Assembly (NCBI GenBank): GCA_020744225.1 | Contig: JAGMWG010000021.1 | Span: 837,364-901,363 of the forward strand | Direction of reading: 5' to 3' | Length of the DNA: 64,000 nucleotides | From: Paraphoma chrysanthemicola | Lineage: Eukaryota > Ascomycota > Dothideomycetes > Pleosporales > Phaeosphaeriaceae | In this document: positions 23,392-33,504 of the stretch, in pieces | Position numbering within the stretch: the first letter of the stretch is position 1 | Layout of the letters: every line of letters starts with the position of its first letter | Made by a program: the position numbers and the translations under genes | Notes under the pieces: model-generated | Seen by the model: only the letters and a program-made list of their open reading frames with translations | The model's database searches: none | What the model was told of the DNA's origin: nothing

Positions 23392-24093
23392 ATGCTATCA
23401 GCTATACACCCGATCCTCGCCGCTCTAATCATCCGAAACGGCTTAACCTTTCCCTACCCTTTCACGAATGCAACCAAGCCCAGCAATAACACCGACTTCA
23501 ATGCATCGTCAGTCCCACTCACCAACATCACCACACCAATCGATTACCATTGCGAATATGTGTACCCCTCCGACTTGAGCGTCGTCAATGCCCGCTATCC
23601 AGACTACAACCAATCGCACCTCCACAAGGCAAAGCAATTCTTCATGCTCCGCCGCGAGATTGCCGACTTGGGTGAAATTGCAACTCGCGTTCAGTTTACT
23701 TCTCTCCCACTCGCGGCCTCAGACAAGACATGCCGTCTCGAATTCGTTCTCCCACGACCCGATCTTCAACGCATCTCGGGGTTTAATCCTTCATTCAGTG
23801 TATATCAGACCGAGCGCGACACAGACTCGATCGCAACATGGCAAACGTATGAAGGAAATTCCGGTACAGCGCCGCTTTTTGGACAAGTAAATGGCGAGGC
23901 GGAGGCGTTGGAGCGAACGAGAGCGGCTGGTGGAATTACGGCGATCAATGAGACAAGATGTAATGCGACATTGACGTTCCAGATCGGGATGACATACAAC
24001 GCGAGAGACACGGTGCCGAACTATTGGGAGTTTGTGAATGTGGCGCCGCCGGGTTGGCCAGTGCAGGGGTTCAGGATTGTGCATGGGTGTTAG
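23392..24093 (+). CDS. Secreted protein with But2-type C-terminal domain
   Basis: Single exon of 233 aa. The N terminus MLSAIHPILAALIIRNGLTFPYPF can act as a signal peptide. Many N-x-S/T sequons follow (NAT, NNT, NAS, NIT), as expected for a secreted glycoprotein. The rest (residues ~50-233) resembles the 'Ubiquitin 3 binding protein But2 C-terminal' domain found in many secreted fungal proteins: strands such as ATRVQFTSLP, CRLEFVLP and LTFQIGMTYN, closing with WEFVNVAPPGWPVQGFRIVHGC. Four cysteines besides the signal region (including the last residue) could form disulfides. The domain's biochemical role is unknown; a cell-wall or effector function is possible but inferred. Confidence 0.75.
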   Translation: MLSAIHPILAALIIRNGLTFPYPFTNATKPSNNTDFNASSVPLTNITTPIDYHCEYVYPSDLSVVNARYPDYNQSHLHKAKQFFMLRREIADLGEIATRVQFTSLPLAASDKTCRLEFVLPRPDLQRISGFNPSFSVYQTERDTDSIATWQTYEGNSGTAPLFGQVNGEAEALERTRAAGGITAINETRCNATLTFQIGMTYNARDTVPNYWEFVNVAPPGWPVQGFRIVHGC

Positions 24094-24420
24094 GCAGGGG
24101 AAATGAAGGTTAGACATGAGTTGGAAATGATATTAGTTTGATGGTGGCCAGAGTGTGGAATGGTAGTTTTGGATATTCCTACGAGTTGAGTATGCTTGCC
24201 ACTCGGGATAACCCAAGGAGCTGCTGTCATTCCTACTGCCCTCGTCGTGTAATCATATCGTCCAATTTGACCTGTGTACGGTGTGAGATTTTCACGAGAC
24301 TACCATCCGTTCTGTACTTGGTTTGACTCATTTCGTGATTAAGCTCTTCTGATGGCTGGGCGCAGCTAATGCAGCCTTTGAAAGAGTCATCCTAGCAAGT
24401 AGCAAGTCGCTTTCCCATCT
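24094..24420. other. Convergent intergenic region
   Basis: About 330 bp between converging stop codons; likely 3' UTRs only. Confidence 0.5.
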
Positions 24421-25593
24421 TCAAACTCCGGTGCCATTGCCAGCCTTATCCATTCCTGCGCTGTCATTGGCCATGCTATCCTTCGAGTCGTCGCCAGCAT
24501 CGTCCTCATGGTACTCGTTCGCTGCTTCTTCGAAGTTGTCATGCGGCGCGATGTTTTGGGTAGCACCAGGCCCATGGTTGTCAATGATCACGTCAACGTC
24601 CTCAAACTCAGCCTCCCAATCAACGCCATTGCCGCCGCCGTCGTCCTCTTGTTCTTCCTCATAGTAGTCGTCGTCGTCGCCCTCTCCTTCCTCGTCATCG
24701 CTATCGCCGTCATTATCCGTCTCGTCATCAGACTCAGCAGTAGGCTGCGAAAGTAGTTCCTGGCGACACGTCGGACAAAGAGTGTTCACCTCTTCCATAG
24801 ACCGGATCAAGCAGTCGCGACCGACGATGTGGCCACACGGTGTCCTGACAGGATCATTGTTAGCTCGACAGAACGGCAGTTCGCGAAGGGCCGCATTACG
24901 TTCTGCAAGCTCGGGTGTATCCTCAGGATCTGGCGCCCAGACAAAGGAAGGGTCGTCGTCATCTGTGGTGCCGAAGGGCAGCCAGCAGTGGGGACACTTC
25001 ATGTCTTCCGCTGGAATAGTGGAGATGTCCACCTGTTCGAGAGAGTCAACGAAGGCAGTGGCGTCGAATCGAGGTGCGTGATCGTCGAAGACAGGATTGC
25101 TTGCAAGTATCAGTGCCATAGCTTCTGCGAACGTAGTTTCTGCGGGCAGCCCGTTTGGTCCTAGAATTACGGGGAGACTCATCAAGAATGGTGGAGCTGG
25201 GATCGGAATCAGTGGTGTAGGCGTTTCTAAGATTGGAATCAAGCCAGCCAAGAACTCTTCCGGATAGCTGAGAGTGCTCGCAGCGGCCGTTTCTGTTACT
25301 GCTTCTGGTGTTGATAGCGCAGGCTGTGCATCTGGGGCACTCGTCGCCTCGCCTTCACTGCCTGATGGTGTTGAGTTATCGCCTATCAGATTTGATGACG
25401 ATCCTGGGGTAGCCATACCATCGCCTTGCTGACTTGGCATTGGAGCCGCAACTGGCTGGGGACTGCCTCCTGGTGACAGAGTCAGATTCTGCATCAGGAC
25501 TGCAGCTACTGCAGACGGAGACAGGGTGTTGAGGGGTGTCGCTTCTTCCAGCTCTGGCATCTCGTCATCGTCTAGTGCTGAAGACATGCTCAT
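24421..25593 (-). CDS. RING-finger domain protein, acidic C terminus
   Basis: Single exon of 390 aa. The middle holds a RING-type zinc-binding pattern with an expanded first loop: MKCPHC (about residue 200), then about 50 residues later PFCRANND, TPCGHIVGRDCL, and LCPTCRQELL. This is the C-x2-C ... C ... C-x-H ... C ... C-x2-C order expected of a RING E3 ubiquitin ligase. The N-terminal ~190 residues are Pro/Ser/Ala-rich and probably disordered. The C-terminal ~110 are strongly acidic (DDEEGEGDDDDYYEEEQEDD). No transmembrane segment. The E3 role is family inference; substrate is unknown. I did not find a family member with the same layout in memory. Confidence 0.8.
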   Translation of the reverse strand: MSMSSALDDDEMPELEEATPLNTLSPSAVAAVLMQNLTLSPGGSPQPVAAPMPSQQGDGMATPGSSSNLIGDNSTPSGSEGEATSAPDAQPALSTPEAVTETAAASTLSYPEEFLAGLIPILETPTPLIPIPAPPFLMSLPVILGPNGLPAETTFAEAMALILASNPVFDDHAPRFDATAFVDSLEQVDISTIPAEDMKCPHCWLPFGTTDDDDPSFVWAPDPEDTPELAERNAALRELPFCRANNDPVRTPCGHIVGRDCLIRSMEEVNTLCPTCRQELLSQPTAESDDETDNDGDSDDEEGEGDDDDYYEEEQEDDGGGNGVDWEAEFEDVDVIIDNHGPGATQNIAPHDNFEEAANEYHEDDAGDDSKDSMANDSAGMDKAGNGTGV

Positions 25594-26097
25594 GGCGTGG
25601 TTGAAGGGCGAATGTTGTATGTCGTCGGTTGGGCGTGGGATCAGAAACGTGTGGAGGTGTTTGCGCGAGTCAAAAATTGACCAAGGACAGACAACGGAGT
25701 ATGGGCCTTAGCGCACACACAAATTGTTTGTGTCTCCAAAGCCTAGGTGAAGGCGAGTATCGTCGCATGCTTGGCAGCTCTTCCCTGATTCAGCCAACAG
25801 TTTCTTGTTCACTGTTCAGCGGTCAGAACCCGGCTATCAGCACACCAAGTTGCATAGCAGTTGAATCTTGTGATAATTGCCGAAGCTTGAGACTAGCTTT
25901 TTCGTTGAGCCGTTATGCCTGTTGTGAAGTGAAGTCTCCCGCCTTTGCGCCTGGTCGTCTTAGAAAGCGAACGGCTTTCCCCTATTTTCGCCTTTGAGCC
26001 ACACATCTTGCTCGTCGATCATGGGCTATGAATTTTCCCCTGAGCTTGCGATCCCCCGCTACTCGTAAGAAGTCCGAAGCATTTCGGGACTACCATT
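25594..26097. other. Intergenic region
   Basis: About 500 bp upstream of the RING gene (-) and downstream of the F-box-like gene (-). Promoter of the RING gene; no element recognised. Confidence 0.5.
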
Positions 26098-26808
26098 CTA
26101 CTGGGCCATCATGTTCATAAGTGCATCTATTCTGGGCTTCATATACTTCATGTACTCTTCTTCCAATACCACTGGCTGAGGGCTTTGCGCTTCGAGGACG
26201 ATGCACATGGTCTCCGGGTCAAACGACGGCTCGAACCAAACACGACCAATGTCAGGTGCCCCTGGAGCATCGTAACGCTGATGATGGTCTTGTTTGTACA
26301 TAATACCTACTAGTCGTGCGTAGAGAGCGGAAGCAAAAGCTGTTTTTGGCAGTATCCGGATCGTCGTGACATGCTGCAAGCGACGCAGCAGACTGGTGAG
26401 ATGGACGAAGTCGAAATCGTCGGTGGCGATGCACAGTTCATCCAAGCGTAGGTTCTCGTTGTTGAAAGGATATTTGTGCCATCCAATATTCACAAGCTTT
26501 GTTGGTCGAATCGCAAGCTTCCTCAGGTTCCGCAACTTGTCGACTGGAAGGGTCCAAATTGGTGACGTGAGATGCCCTTTGACAATGAATCTGATCTTCT
26601 GGAACGCGAGTTTGGCAAAGTCATCATGGAACTGACGGCAGACAAGGAGAATGTTTAGATATATTGTTGGGTCGTATTCCCGATCAATCCAGCCGGATTT
26701 GGGGTCGGTGATGCCAGCATTGGTTGGCTGCTCAAGAGCATATGCCGCGATGTGCAAGCGCAGCTCGGCAGGCAGATGCAATAAAGAACTCGGAGGCGCT
26801 GTATCCAT
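26098..26808 (-). CDS. F-box-like / leucine-rich fungal protein
   Basis: Start chosen at ATG 26808 (MDTAPPSSLLHLPAELRLHIAAYALEQP), because family members begin just before the LPAELR motif; the frame is open to 26868. The protein is 236 aa. The LLHLPAELRLHIAAYAL segment and the downstream LLVCRQFHDDFAKLAFQKIRF match the degenerate F-box-like N-terminal motif of many Pezizomycotina proteins. The middle (LRNLRKLAIRP, LRLDELCIATDDFDF, LQHVTTIRILP) has leucine-rich-repeat-like strands. The role is probably an SCF substrate adaptor or a relative that lost Skp1 binding. It is divergent from the ferric reductase gene, with 177 bp between starts. Confidence 0.7.
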   Translation of the reverse strand: MDTAPPSSLLHLPAELRLHIAAYALEQPTNAGITDPKSGWIDREYDPTIYLNILLVCRQFHDDFAKLAFQKIRFIVKGHLTSPIWTLPVDKLRNLRKLAIRPTKLVNIGWHKYPFNNENLRLDELCIATDDFDFVHLTSLLRRLQHVTTIRILPKTAFASALYARLVGIMYKQDHHQRYDAPGAPDIGRVWFEPSFDPETMCIVLEAQSPQPVVLEEEYMKYMKPRIDALMNMMAQ

Positions 26809-26985
26809 GGTCGAATGATCGTAGATGCATGATGTGTGGAGGAAGACATGGTCAGGCGTCCACCTCAAAGTGGAGCGGATGACCGCGCAAGTGGGTCCGC
26901 CCGGATCAGATAAATTTGTCGGCGGGGTTCTTATCAGATCCGTCCCGAATCCGCACCCACGTTGTGTACCACGCTGCCATCACTC

Positions 26986-29303
26986 ATGCGCGTACCTTCT
27001 AAACTTGTGTATATCGCTAGTCTGCTCCATGTAGCGCGCGCCTCATATCCCGGACGATTTTGTCCCGAGGCCTGCGATCTCACCTTAGGCTATGTGATCT
27101 TCAACGACACCGATGCGTGGTTATCCAGAAAGGTACGACAATGTCGGAGCCAGTTCCGGATTACTTCAGTATACCTGTGTTTCGCACAGTATTGCGATGA
27201 CGACGGCGAAAGAGAGAAGTGGATAGAGAATAGCCGGCCATGGTGCGACGAGTTTGCGGGTGTCACCTTGCCTTCCTATCACCATGTCCTCGATAGTTGG
27301 ACCACGCGAGATCGAGAGAGGGTAAGGAGACTGAGCCTGGAAGAAGCTACTTTGTCTCCGGTACTGGATGGAGTGGTGACACCAGATGCGAGCTATTTCG
27401 ATAGGGCCTTCACCACAATGGTAGGCTCATGTGGTCCCAGAAATGCAACGTACTAAACGCTGAACAGGATGTCTCATTCCGACAATACGAGCTGCACCGG
27501 ATATATGCGTGAGTCAAATGAGTCACTATCCATCAGTACATAGCTAAGAGTTTTAGCAACTACATGTATTACTTCTGGGTCGTGGTCATCACAGCAGGAA
27601 CGAGCATGCGAATACTAGCAATGAAAGCCAATTTGCGACTTCAGGACCGCATCAATCGGCCAACAGGATACCTCAAGCACGTTTCACCACAGCGTCTCAC
27701 ATCCTCGAGTACTCCCAAGGCCTGGCTGAAGCGCTACATCACCATTCCCGCTACGTTTGGTGACCGTTGTTCTCGTCCATATGGCTGGTGCACGATTCCA
27801 CCACGGGTCCAAAGTCTTACTATTCTGGTGTTCATGTTACTGAACGCCGCACTTTGCGTCTGTTCATATCAGTTGACGGATGGCAATCTTTGGTGGCCAA
27901 CGAAGTCAGCGCAACTCTTACGATTCGTATCTGACCGTACAGGCATCATCTCGCTCGCCAACTTTCCTCTGGTATGGCTGTTTGGTATGCGTAATGATGT
28001 ACTCATGTGGGCAACAGGATGGGGCTTCGGCACATACAACGCATTCCATCGTTGGCTGGCTAGGGTAGCCACGCTCCAGGCTGTCATACACAGCATTGGG
28101 TACACGTGGATGATCCTGGAGAGCGGTGGCTGGTCTCACTTCCTGAAGTACTGGACGAAACACTATTTCTGGAATGGCGAACTCTCGACAATAGCCATGT
28201 GCGCGCTGCTGGCATTTTCCTTTTACGGTATTCGCCGCGCGCACTACGAAATCTTCCTCGTCACCCATATTGTCCTTTCCATTGTGGCCCTCTGGACGAT
28301 GTATTACCACGTTGAGATATTCACAGACGGCGAGTGGAATGTCTTCATTTGGCCATGCTTAGCTATCTGGATTTTGGATCGGACACTCCGAGTTGCTCGC
28401 GCACTTGCTTTCAACCGTCGCTTTTGGAACACAGGAGCAGTCGCGACATACGATCCAGCTTCAAATCTGGTCCGCATGGATGTTGATGGAAGCCAAAACT
28501 TGATCAAAGCGAAACCGGGAACCTACTACTACGTCCACGTCCTAGACGATATGCTCTACGCTCACCAGAGTCATCCATTCACCCTTGCTTATACATCTTC
28601 GGACACCGCCAGCCCAACGGCTACACCACTGTCCCCTCTTCCCTATCGCCCGTCGCCGCAGCGGACTTCATCAAACGACTCTAGCGAGTCAGATGCGCTC
28701 CTTTCATCATCCAAGACGTCGCCGACAAACCTCGTTTTCTTGATCCGACCATACGATGGCTTCACCTCCCGTCTAAAGACATCCTGCCTGTTGCATCCCA
28801 AGCGTCTCCGCGTCCTCGTCGAAGGTCCATATGGGCACAGCGAGCCCCTGCAGCTTTTCCCAAATGTTCTGTTCGTTGTCGGCGGAACAGGTATTGCTAT
28901 TCCATTGTCGCACTTGGCCCGACTTTTATCTGCAGATTCGCACGTGCAGAGCGTGAAGATCGTCTGGGCTGTTCGAGAGCACGCCTTCCTTGCTTCAATC
29001 TTACGCGACTTTTCTGGCTTACTGGGTGATGAACGCGTCGACATGGAAGTTCACATTACACAAGATAAGGAGGTCGAAGATGAAGTGCTGGGAAAAGATA
29101 TGAAGAGTGTAAGGATTGTCACAAGAAGACCTGATGTGAATGGCGCAATTCAGGAGGCTGCACAAGGTGCAGGGCAGCAGCCGCTGGCTATTGTAGCGTG
29201 CGGTCCAGCAGGTATGGCGGATGAAACGAGACGTGCAAGTGTGCGGATGCTTGCAAATGGACATCGAGGGATAGAGTATTTTGAGGAGAGCTTCAAGTGG
29301 TGA
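26986..29303 (+). CDS. Ferric/cupric-chelate reductase (FRE family)
   Basis: Plasma-membrane flavocytochrome b that reduces extracellular Fe(III)/Cu(II) with cytosolic NADPH. Exons 26986-27420, 27468-27508 and 27557-29303 give 740 aa; intron 1 contains a TACTAAAC branch site. A signal peptide (MRVPSKLVYIASLLHVARA) precedes a Cys-rich luminal domain (FCPEACDL, LCFAQYC, PWC) and the first transmembrane helix YFWVVVITAG. The two haem-ligating pairs are visible, each H-x13-H: FHRWLARVATLQAVIH and THIVLSIVALWTMYYH. The FAD site HPFTLAYTS, the NADPH-binding GPYGHSEP and VVGGTGIAIPLSHL, and C-terminal CGPAGMADE are intact. The first helices are preceded by a long loop (WCTIPPRVQSL) usual in FRE proteins. 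The 41-nt second exon is short but well supported. Confidence 0.92.
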
Positions 29304-29555
29304 GCGCTCGGTCCTATCTCGAGCACTATTTAGACTTGCATTGCTTTGACATAGACGAACTTAGATATTGATAATATGAATGACTTCTCTAGACGTAGCT
29401 GTCGACAATTCAACTGATGGGGACACTGCACAAAAGCGTATGCGCAGCGAGTCAAGCATCGCCAAGATCTCGAATCCCCCGACTCGCACTTTCAACCTCA
29501 CCATTCTTCAACCCACACCATCAAATCCACAACCACCGCAAAACATGACCAGCAA

Positions 29556-30650
29556 ATGTCCTTCCTCCCCCGCCATGTCTTCCCACAGCTTCCTTCGCTC
29601 CCGCGCTCCTACTTCCTGGGCCACCACAAATCCGGGCTCTCGAAGATGAAATCGCTCCTCTCGTCCATCGACCTCGTCATAGAATGTCGCGACTACCGCG
29701 TCCCGCTCACATCTCGCAACCCTCTATTCGAATCTTCCCTCGAGGGTAAAGAGCGCATCATCGTATACACGAAGCGTGATCTGGGTGGCGGGGCACGCGA
29801 TTCGCGCAACGAAGATGTGATTCGAAAATGGCACGGCGCAACGCCATGCATGTTCATTCGCAACGGGAAAGACGAAAGCAGCAGTGACGGAGGGAAATAC
29901 AAAGCACGGAAAAGTGTCTTGGGCTTACTAGATCTCCTAAGACAACACGCCCAGTCCCGCTGGAAATTGGTCGGCCACCGCATCATGATTGTCGGTATGC
30001 CCAACGTCGGCAAATCCACGCTCCTCAACGCCCTCCGCGCACACGGGATCCACAAGGGCAAAGTCGCAGCAACGGGTGCGCAGCCTGGTGTTACGCGCAA
30101 AGTCAGCAGCGGCGTGAAAATCGTGCCGAGTGAGGACGACATCGAGTCTCTTGAACCGCACATGCGTGGAAAGGTACAGGGCGTGGGTGGAGGGATTTAT
30201 CTACTGGATACGCCGGGTGTTTTCATTCCATATGTCCCCGACGCACATGCGATGATGAAACTCGCGCTATGTGGAAGTGTCAAAGACACGATCATCCCAC
30301 CCGTTATGCTCGCCGATTACCTACTGTACCACATCAACCTGCACTCGCCTACTTTGTATGCCGACTACGCCTCCGCCACGAACGACATCGTCGAGCTACT
30401 GACGGCTATTGCGCAAAAGACTGGTCGCTTGGGCAAAGGCGGCGCGGTAGACACGGAAGCTACAGCGCTGTGGATGATTCAGAAATGGCGACAGGGCCAG
30501 ATGGGCAAGTTTTTGTTGGATCAGATAGATGAAGGTGCATTGGAGATGGCGAAGGTGGTAGAGGAGGGGGTCGCGCCGAGTATGAATCAGGCAAGGAGAG
30601 CGGAGAGAGAAAGGAGGAGGGAGAGGAATAGGGCGAGGGGGGAGAAGTGA
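29556..30650 (+). CDS. MTG1: Mitochondrial ribosome-associated GTPase 1 (Mtg1)
   Basis: Circularly permuted YlqF/RbgA-type GTPase that acts in assembly of the large mitochondrial ribosomal subunit at the inner membrane. Single exon, 364 aa. The order of G motifs is permuted as expected: G4 (YTKRDLG) near residue 72, then G1 GMPNVGKSTLL, then G3 LLDTPGVF. The N terminus MSFLPRHVFPQLPSLPRSYFLGHHKSGLSKM includes the family motif FPGHM-like YFLGHHKSGL; it is also basic, compatible with import. The ATG at 29556 is chosen because the protein begins just before this block; an overlapping ORF from 29380 is in another frame. Basic C terminus RRAERERRRERNRARGEK. Confidence 0.9.
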   Translation: MSFLPRHVFPQLPSLPRSYFLGHHKSGLSKMKSLLSSIDLVIECRDYRVPLTSRNPLFESSLEGKERIIVYTKRDLGGGARDSRNEDVIRKWHGATPCMFIRNGKDESSSDGGKYKARKSVLGLLDLLRQHAQSRWKLVGHRIMIVGMPNVGKSTLLNALRAHGIHKGKVAATGAQPGVTRKVSSGVKIVPSEDDIESLEPHMRGKVQGVGGGIYLLDTPGVFIPYVPDAHAMMKLALCGSVKDTIIPPVMLADYLLYHINLHSPTLYADYASATNDIVELLTAIAQKTGRLGKGGAVDTEATALWMIQKWRQGQMGKFLLDQIDEGALEMAKVVEEGVAPSMNQARRAERERRRERNRARGEK

Positions 30651-31181
30651 AAGTCGCTTAGATTCTGATGCTGATTTCTCTCAACATCCGCTATAGCCTA
30701 CCATAGGTCGGGAACCAAGGCCTTGGCAGGACGTCTTAGCAGGCGGGTTTGGGACCGATGACCTGCCTGGCTTCAGGTCGTGTCTCACGGCATCGGTCTT
30801 GCGCTACTCTCTCCCAGTGCCATCATCTTCACCACGGTCGAGGCACCGAAAAGCCAGACATTGTACTCCATGATACTGAGTCCTGCCTGTGTATGGTCGC
30901 ATGGTGTTTCCTGCTGCTGTTCCAAGGTGCCAGCGCTACGCAATTCACGCAGCAGTGTGTTAGAAGAAGACTTGAATCACCAAGCACTAGAACGAACGGC
31001 TATCCTGGCCTCGGGCCCAAACAATCGATACTCAAACTAAACTATCACGCTACAAATGCTGGCAAACCATACTGATCAAGTGAAACAAAGCCAGACCCGA
31101 TGCCTGTGCAACAAAGCTCTCGATCCCATCTTCTGGCCAACTTCTTCTGGCCAACAATCCATCCCATACCAGCTTCAACAC
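30651..31181. other. Convergent intergenic region
   Basis: About 530 bp between MTG1 and the secreted-protein gene, which converge. Short ORFs are unsupported. Confidence 0.5.
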
Positions 31182-32601
31182 TCACAAGTCTCCATGAAGA
31201 GGCACGGCATCAGATGCGTCGGCATAGGGAAGCTCGGTCTCCTCAGACTCCTCGTCCTCGTCATCGGAGATGTCTCCCATGGCAGCACCAGACGGGCGTC
31301 CTAGCGTGGCAGTCGTAGTCGTAGTCGTAGTTGTGTGCTTCGTCCAGCCAGTGACCGTACTTGTGGTCGTTGTAGACTCTGTGGACGAAATGTGTACAGG
31401 TTGAACAATTGGAGGCGGCAGGTCGATCGACTGTGCATCCCTGCAATCCTTGTCGTTCTTGTACTTGATCTTCTGCAGGCGAATCTCAGTCTTGTCCTTG
31501 CCGCGCTTCTCCCATTCGGCGTCCGCGCAGACGTAATGTTCAGGGACCCACGGGTTCTGGAAGAAGACGCTCTTGTGCCATGATCTGCGCTCCAGCGCAG
31601 GGGCCGTGGAAGTCTGGGTGCTGGTGTGCACCAATGTGCCATCCGTCACAGTGCTGACTACTGCCGTCGATGTCGGTTGTATGCTAACGTGTAGGATGGT
31701 TGTTAAGCTCGTGATCGGCTCGCCTGCTTTGGGCTCGGGGCGTGGCGGGCAAGTACCCTTGATATTGGGACCGCCCTTGCATTTGAAGTTGCCGAAGTCG
31801 CTTTCCTTTTTGCGGTAACAGTGATAGCAGATGGCCGTCCTCGACCACGGATGGTACATCCACACATTGAGGGTCATGGGTTCGTTCTTGGTGTCCGCAC
31901 GAGCTTCAAGACGACGTGATGTTGAAGTCGAAGTGACCGGGGCTCCCGGCACCGTGTGTGAGATTGCGCCTGTGGTGATCTGCGTCACGGTCCTGAGGAG
32001 CTGATGCGGAGTGAGGAGATCGTTGTTGCCGAGTGACCACGAGGTTGCCACCATGGTTGTGGTGTAGGTTGAGGTGTGTCTAAGCGATGTCAGCTATGGG
32101 CTTTGGTTCATGCAACGCACACGTCGCAAGCAAGTGTATCGTGAGTATCTTGGACTGGGATGGAGAAGAGGCTTACACTGATTCGGAGACGGTGAACTTC
32201 AGGCCGCATACGAACTTGACTGAGCGAACAGGAAGGGTCTTCGTAATGCACTTGTCGAAGCCGGCGGGGAGTTCAAGTACTCCGACCCTCTCAGCCTCCT
32301 TTGTGTCTGGACAATCGACATCGCTGAAACTTAGTAGGTAGCACGTGTGGGCGCCGTTGTTCACATCGTTCAGCCACTTGATGCGCTTGGTATCGACAAC
32401 GGGCTTGACGCTTCGACCACCATCAATATTGACACACTTGTCGCGCGGGAGATCGATGTTGCTGCCCTTGGGGTTGCCAACGCAATAGTCGGTATTGAAT
32501 TGGTACGCGCGGATCTGGTCGGCCTTGGACTTGGCTTCGACGTGGACGATGGCGAGCAAGGCGAGCAGGAAGCTCAGGATGAGTGAGACTCGGCGTGCCA
32601 T
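31182..32601 (-). CDS. Secreted Ser/Thr-rich protein of unknown function
   Basis: Not a family I recognise. Exons 32177-32601 and 31182-32079 (intron 32080-32176, GTGTAAGC-type donor, CGCTTAG acceptor) give 440 aa. The N terminus MARRVSLILSFLLALLAIVHVEA is a strong signal peptide. The first half (NTDYCVGNPKGSNIDLPRDKCVNIDGG, HTCYLLSFSDVDCPDTKE, CITKTLPVRSVKFVCGLKF) carries about six cysteines in a small secreted domain. A second Cys group is AICYHCYRKK...FKCKGG...GTCP. Thr/Ser-rich segments (STESTTTTSTVTGW, HTTTTTTTTATL) look O-glycosylated, and the tail is acidic. No GPI signal or transmembrane helix is evident at the C terminus. A 5' UTR intron is likely (32622-32670). Confidence 0.75.
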
Positions 32602-33504
32602 GGCGGCAGACGATTGGAGCACTAGGATCGTGTTAGCAGTGCAGCTGACGAGGGAAGCAGTAGAACTCACCAAAGCAAGAAGATCGGACGGGAGTGCGAG
32701 AAGCTCAGCACGCAACTAGTGAGAATCGTCAGCCGTTGCTTGTGGAGAGTGATCGGACGAGTACAGAGGTATCGAGGTGTGCGAGCTCGATGGTGTTGGT
32801 GCCACAGAATGAAGAACATACCGATTTCAAAGGCTAGCTGCAATGCTGATGTATGCCGAGTGTACTGCGAAGCGCCAGTCAATCTCGTGATGCTGAAGGC
32901 GAGTGATGAGAAAGCGATGAAGCTTGAGGAGAAGGAACACGATGAGAAGTGTTCAGAAAGTATGGGCTGGCTGGCTCACCAAACGACCAAAAGTGCTGTA
33001 CCGAAGTCTTGGAGCGGATTGTGAAGAAGAAAGGTTGCGATGTTGACGGGAAAGGTTTATATGCGCGTCGTGCACCTGCTTCAGAGGCGTGCCCTGGGAA
33101 AGGCGGCAGCAGCCACACTGCTCGTTGAAGGAGTGCTCAGTGGAGGATTGAGTAAGCGCATACTACTGTGCTGGGAAAGGAAGGGCCCAGCGAGAGAAGG
33201 AAGGATGGCGGTAGGAAGCAGGAAGGTTTGGAAGAAGGCGCACGTTAATGCCCGGTGTTGTGGAGTAGTCGCCAGCGCGCACCTGTCACAATTGTGATCC
33301 ATCCACCGCCATGCTATCATTCCTCCAGCCAACAGCTCTTCAAATGCCGTGCTCCTCTACAGATAAGCTGCACACTCTCAACGTCCAAGTCTTGTTATCA
33401 GAGATGCTTTGGATACCAACACCTACCCACATGTCGGACCCCGTGACCTGCACCGAACTCCTCAACGCCTCGCAGCTACAAGTACAGTCCTGGCATCGAC
33501 CATT
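32602..33504. other. Intergenic region with 5' UTR intron of the secreted-protein gene
   Basis: About 900 bp upstream of the secreted-protein gene. On the minus strand a consensus donor (TTTG/GTGAGT) at 32670 and an acceptor (TCCTAG) at 32622 define a 49-nt intron 20 bp before the start codon. The rest holds the 3' side of GCS1. Confidence 0.4.

Noticed and set aside
29380..29649. ORF upstream of and overlapping MTG1
   Set aside because: Different frame from MTG1, low complexity; possibly a 5' UTR ORF but without support as a gene.
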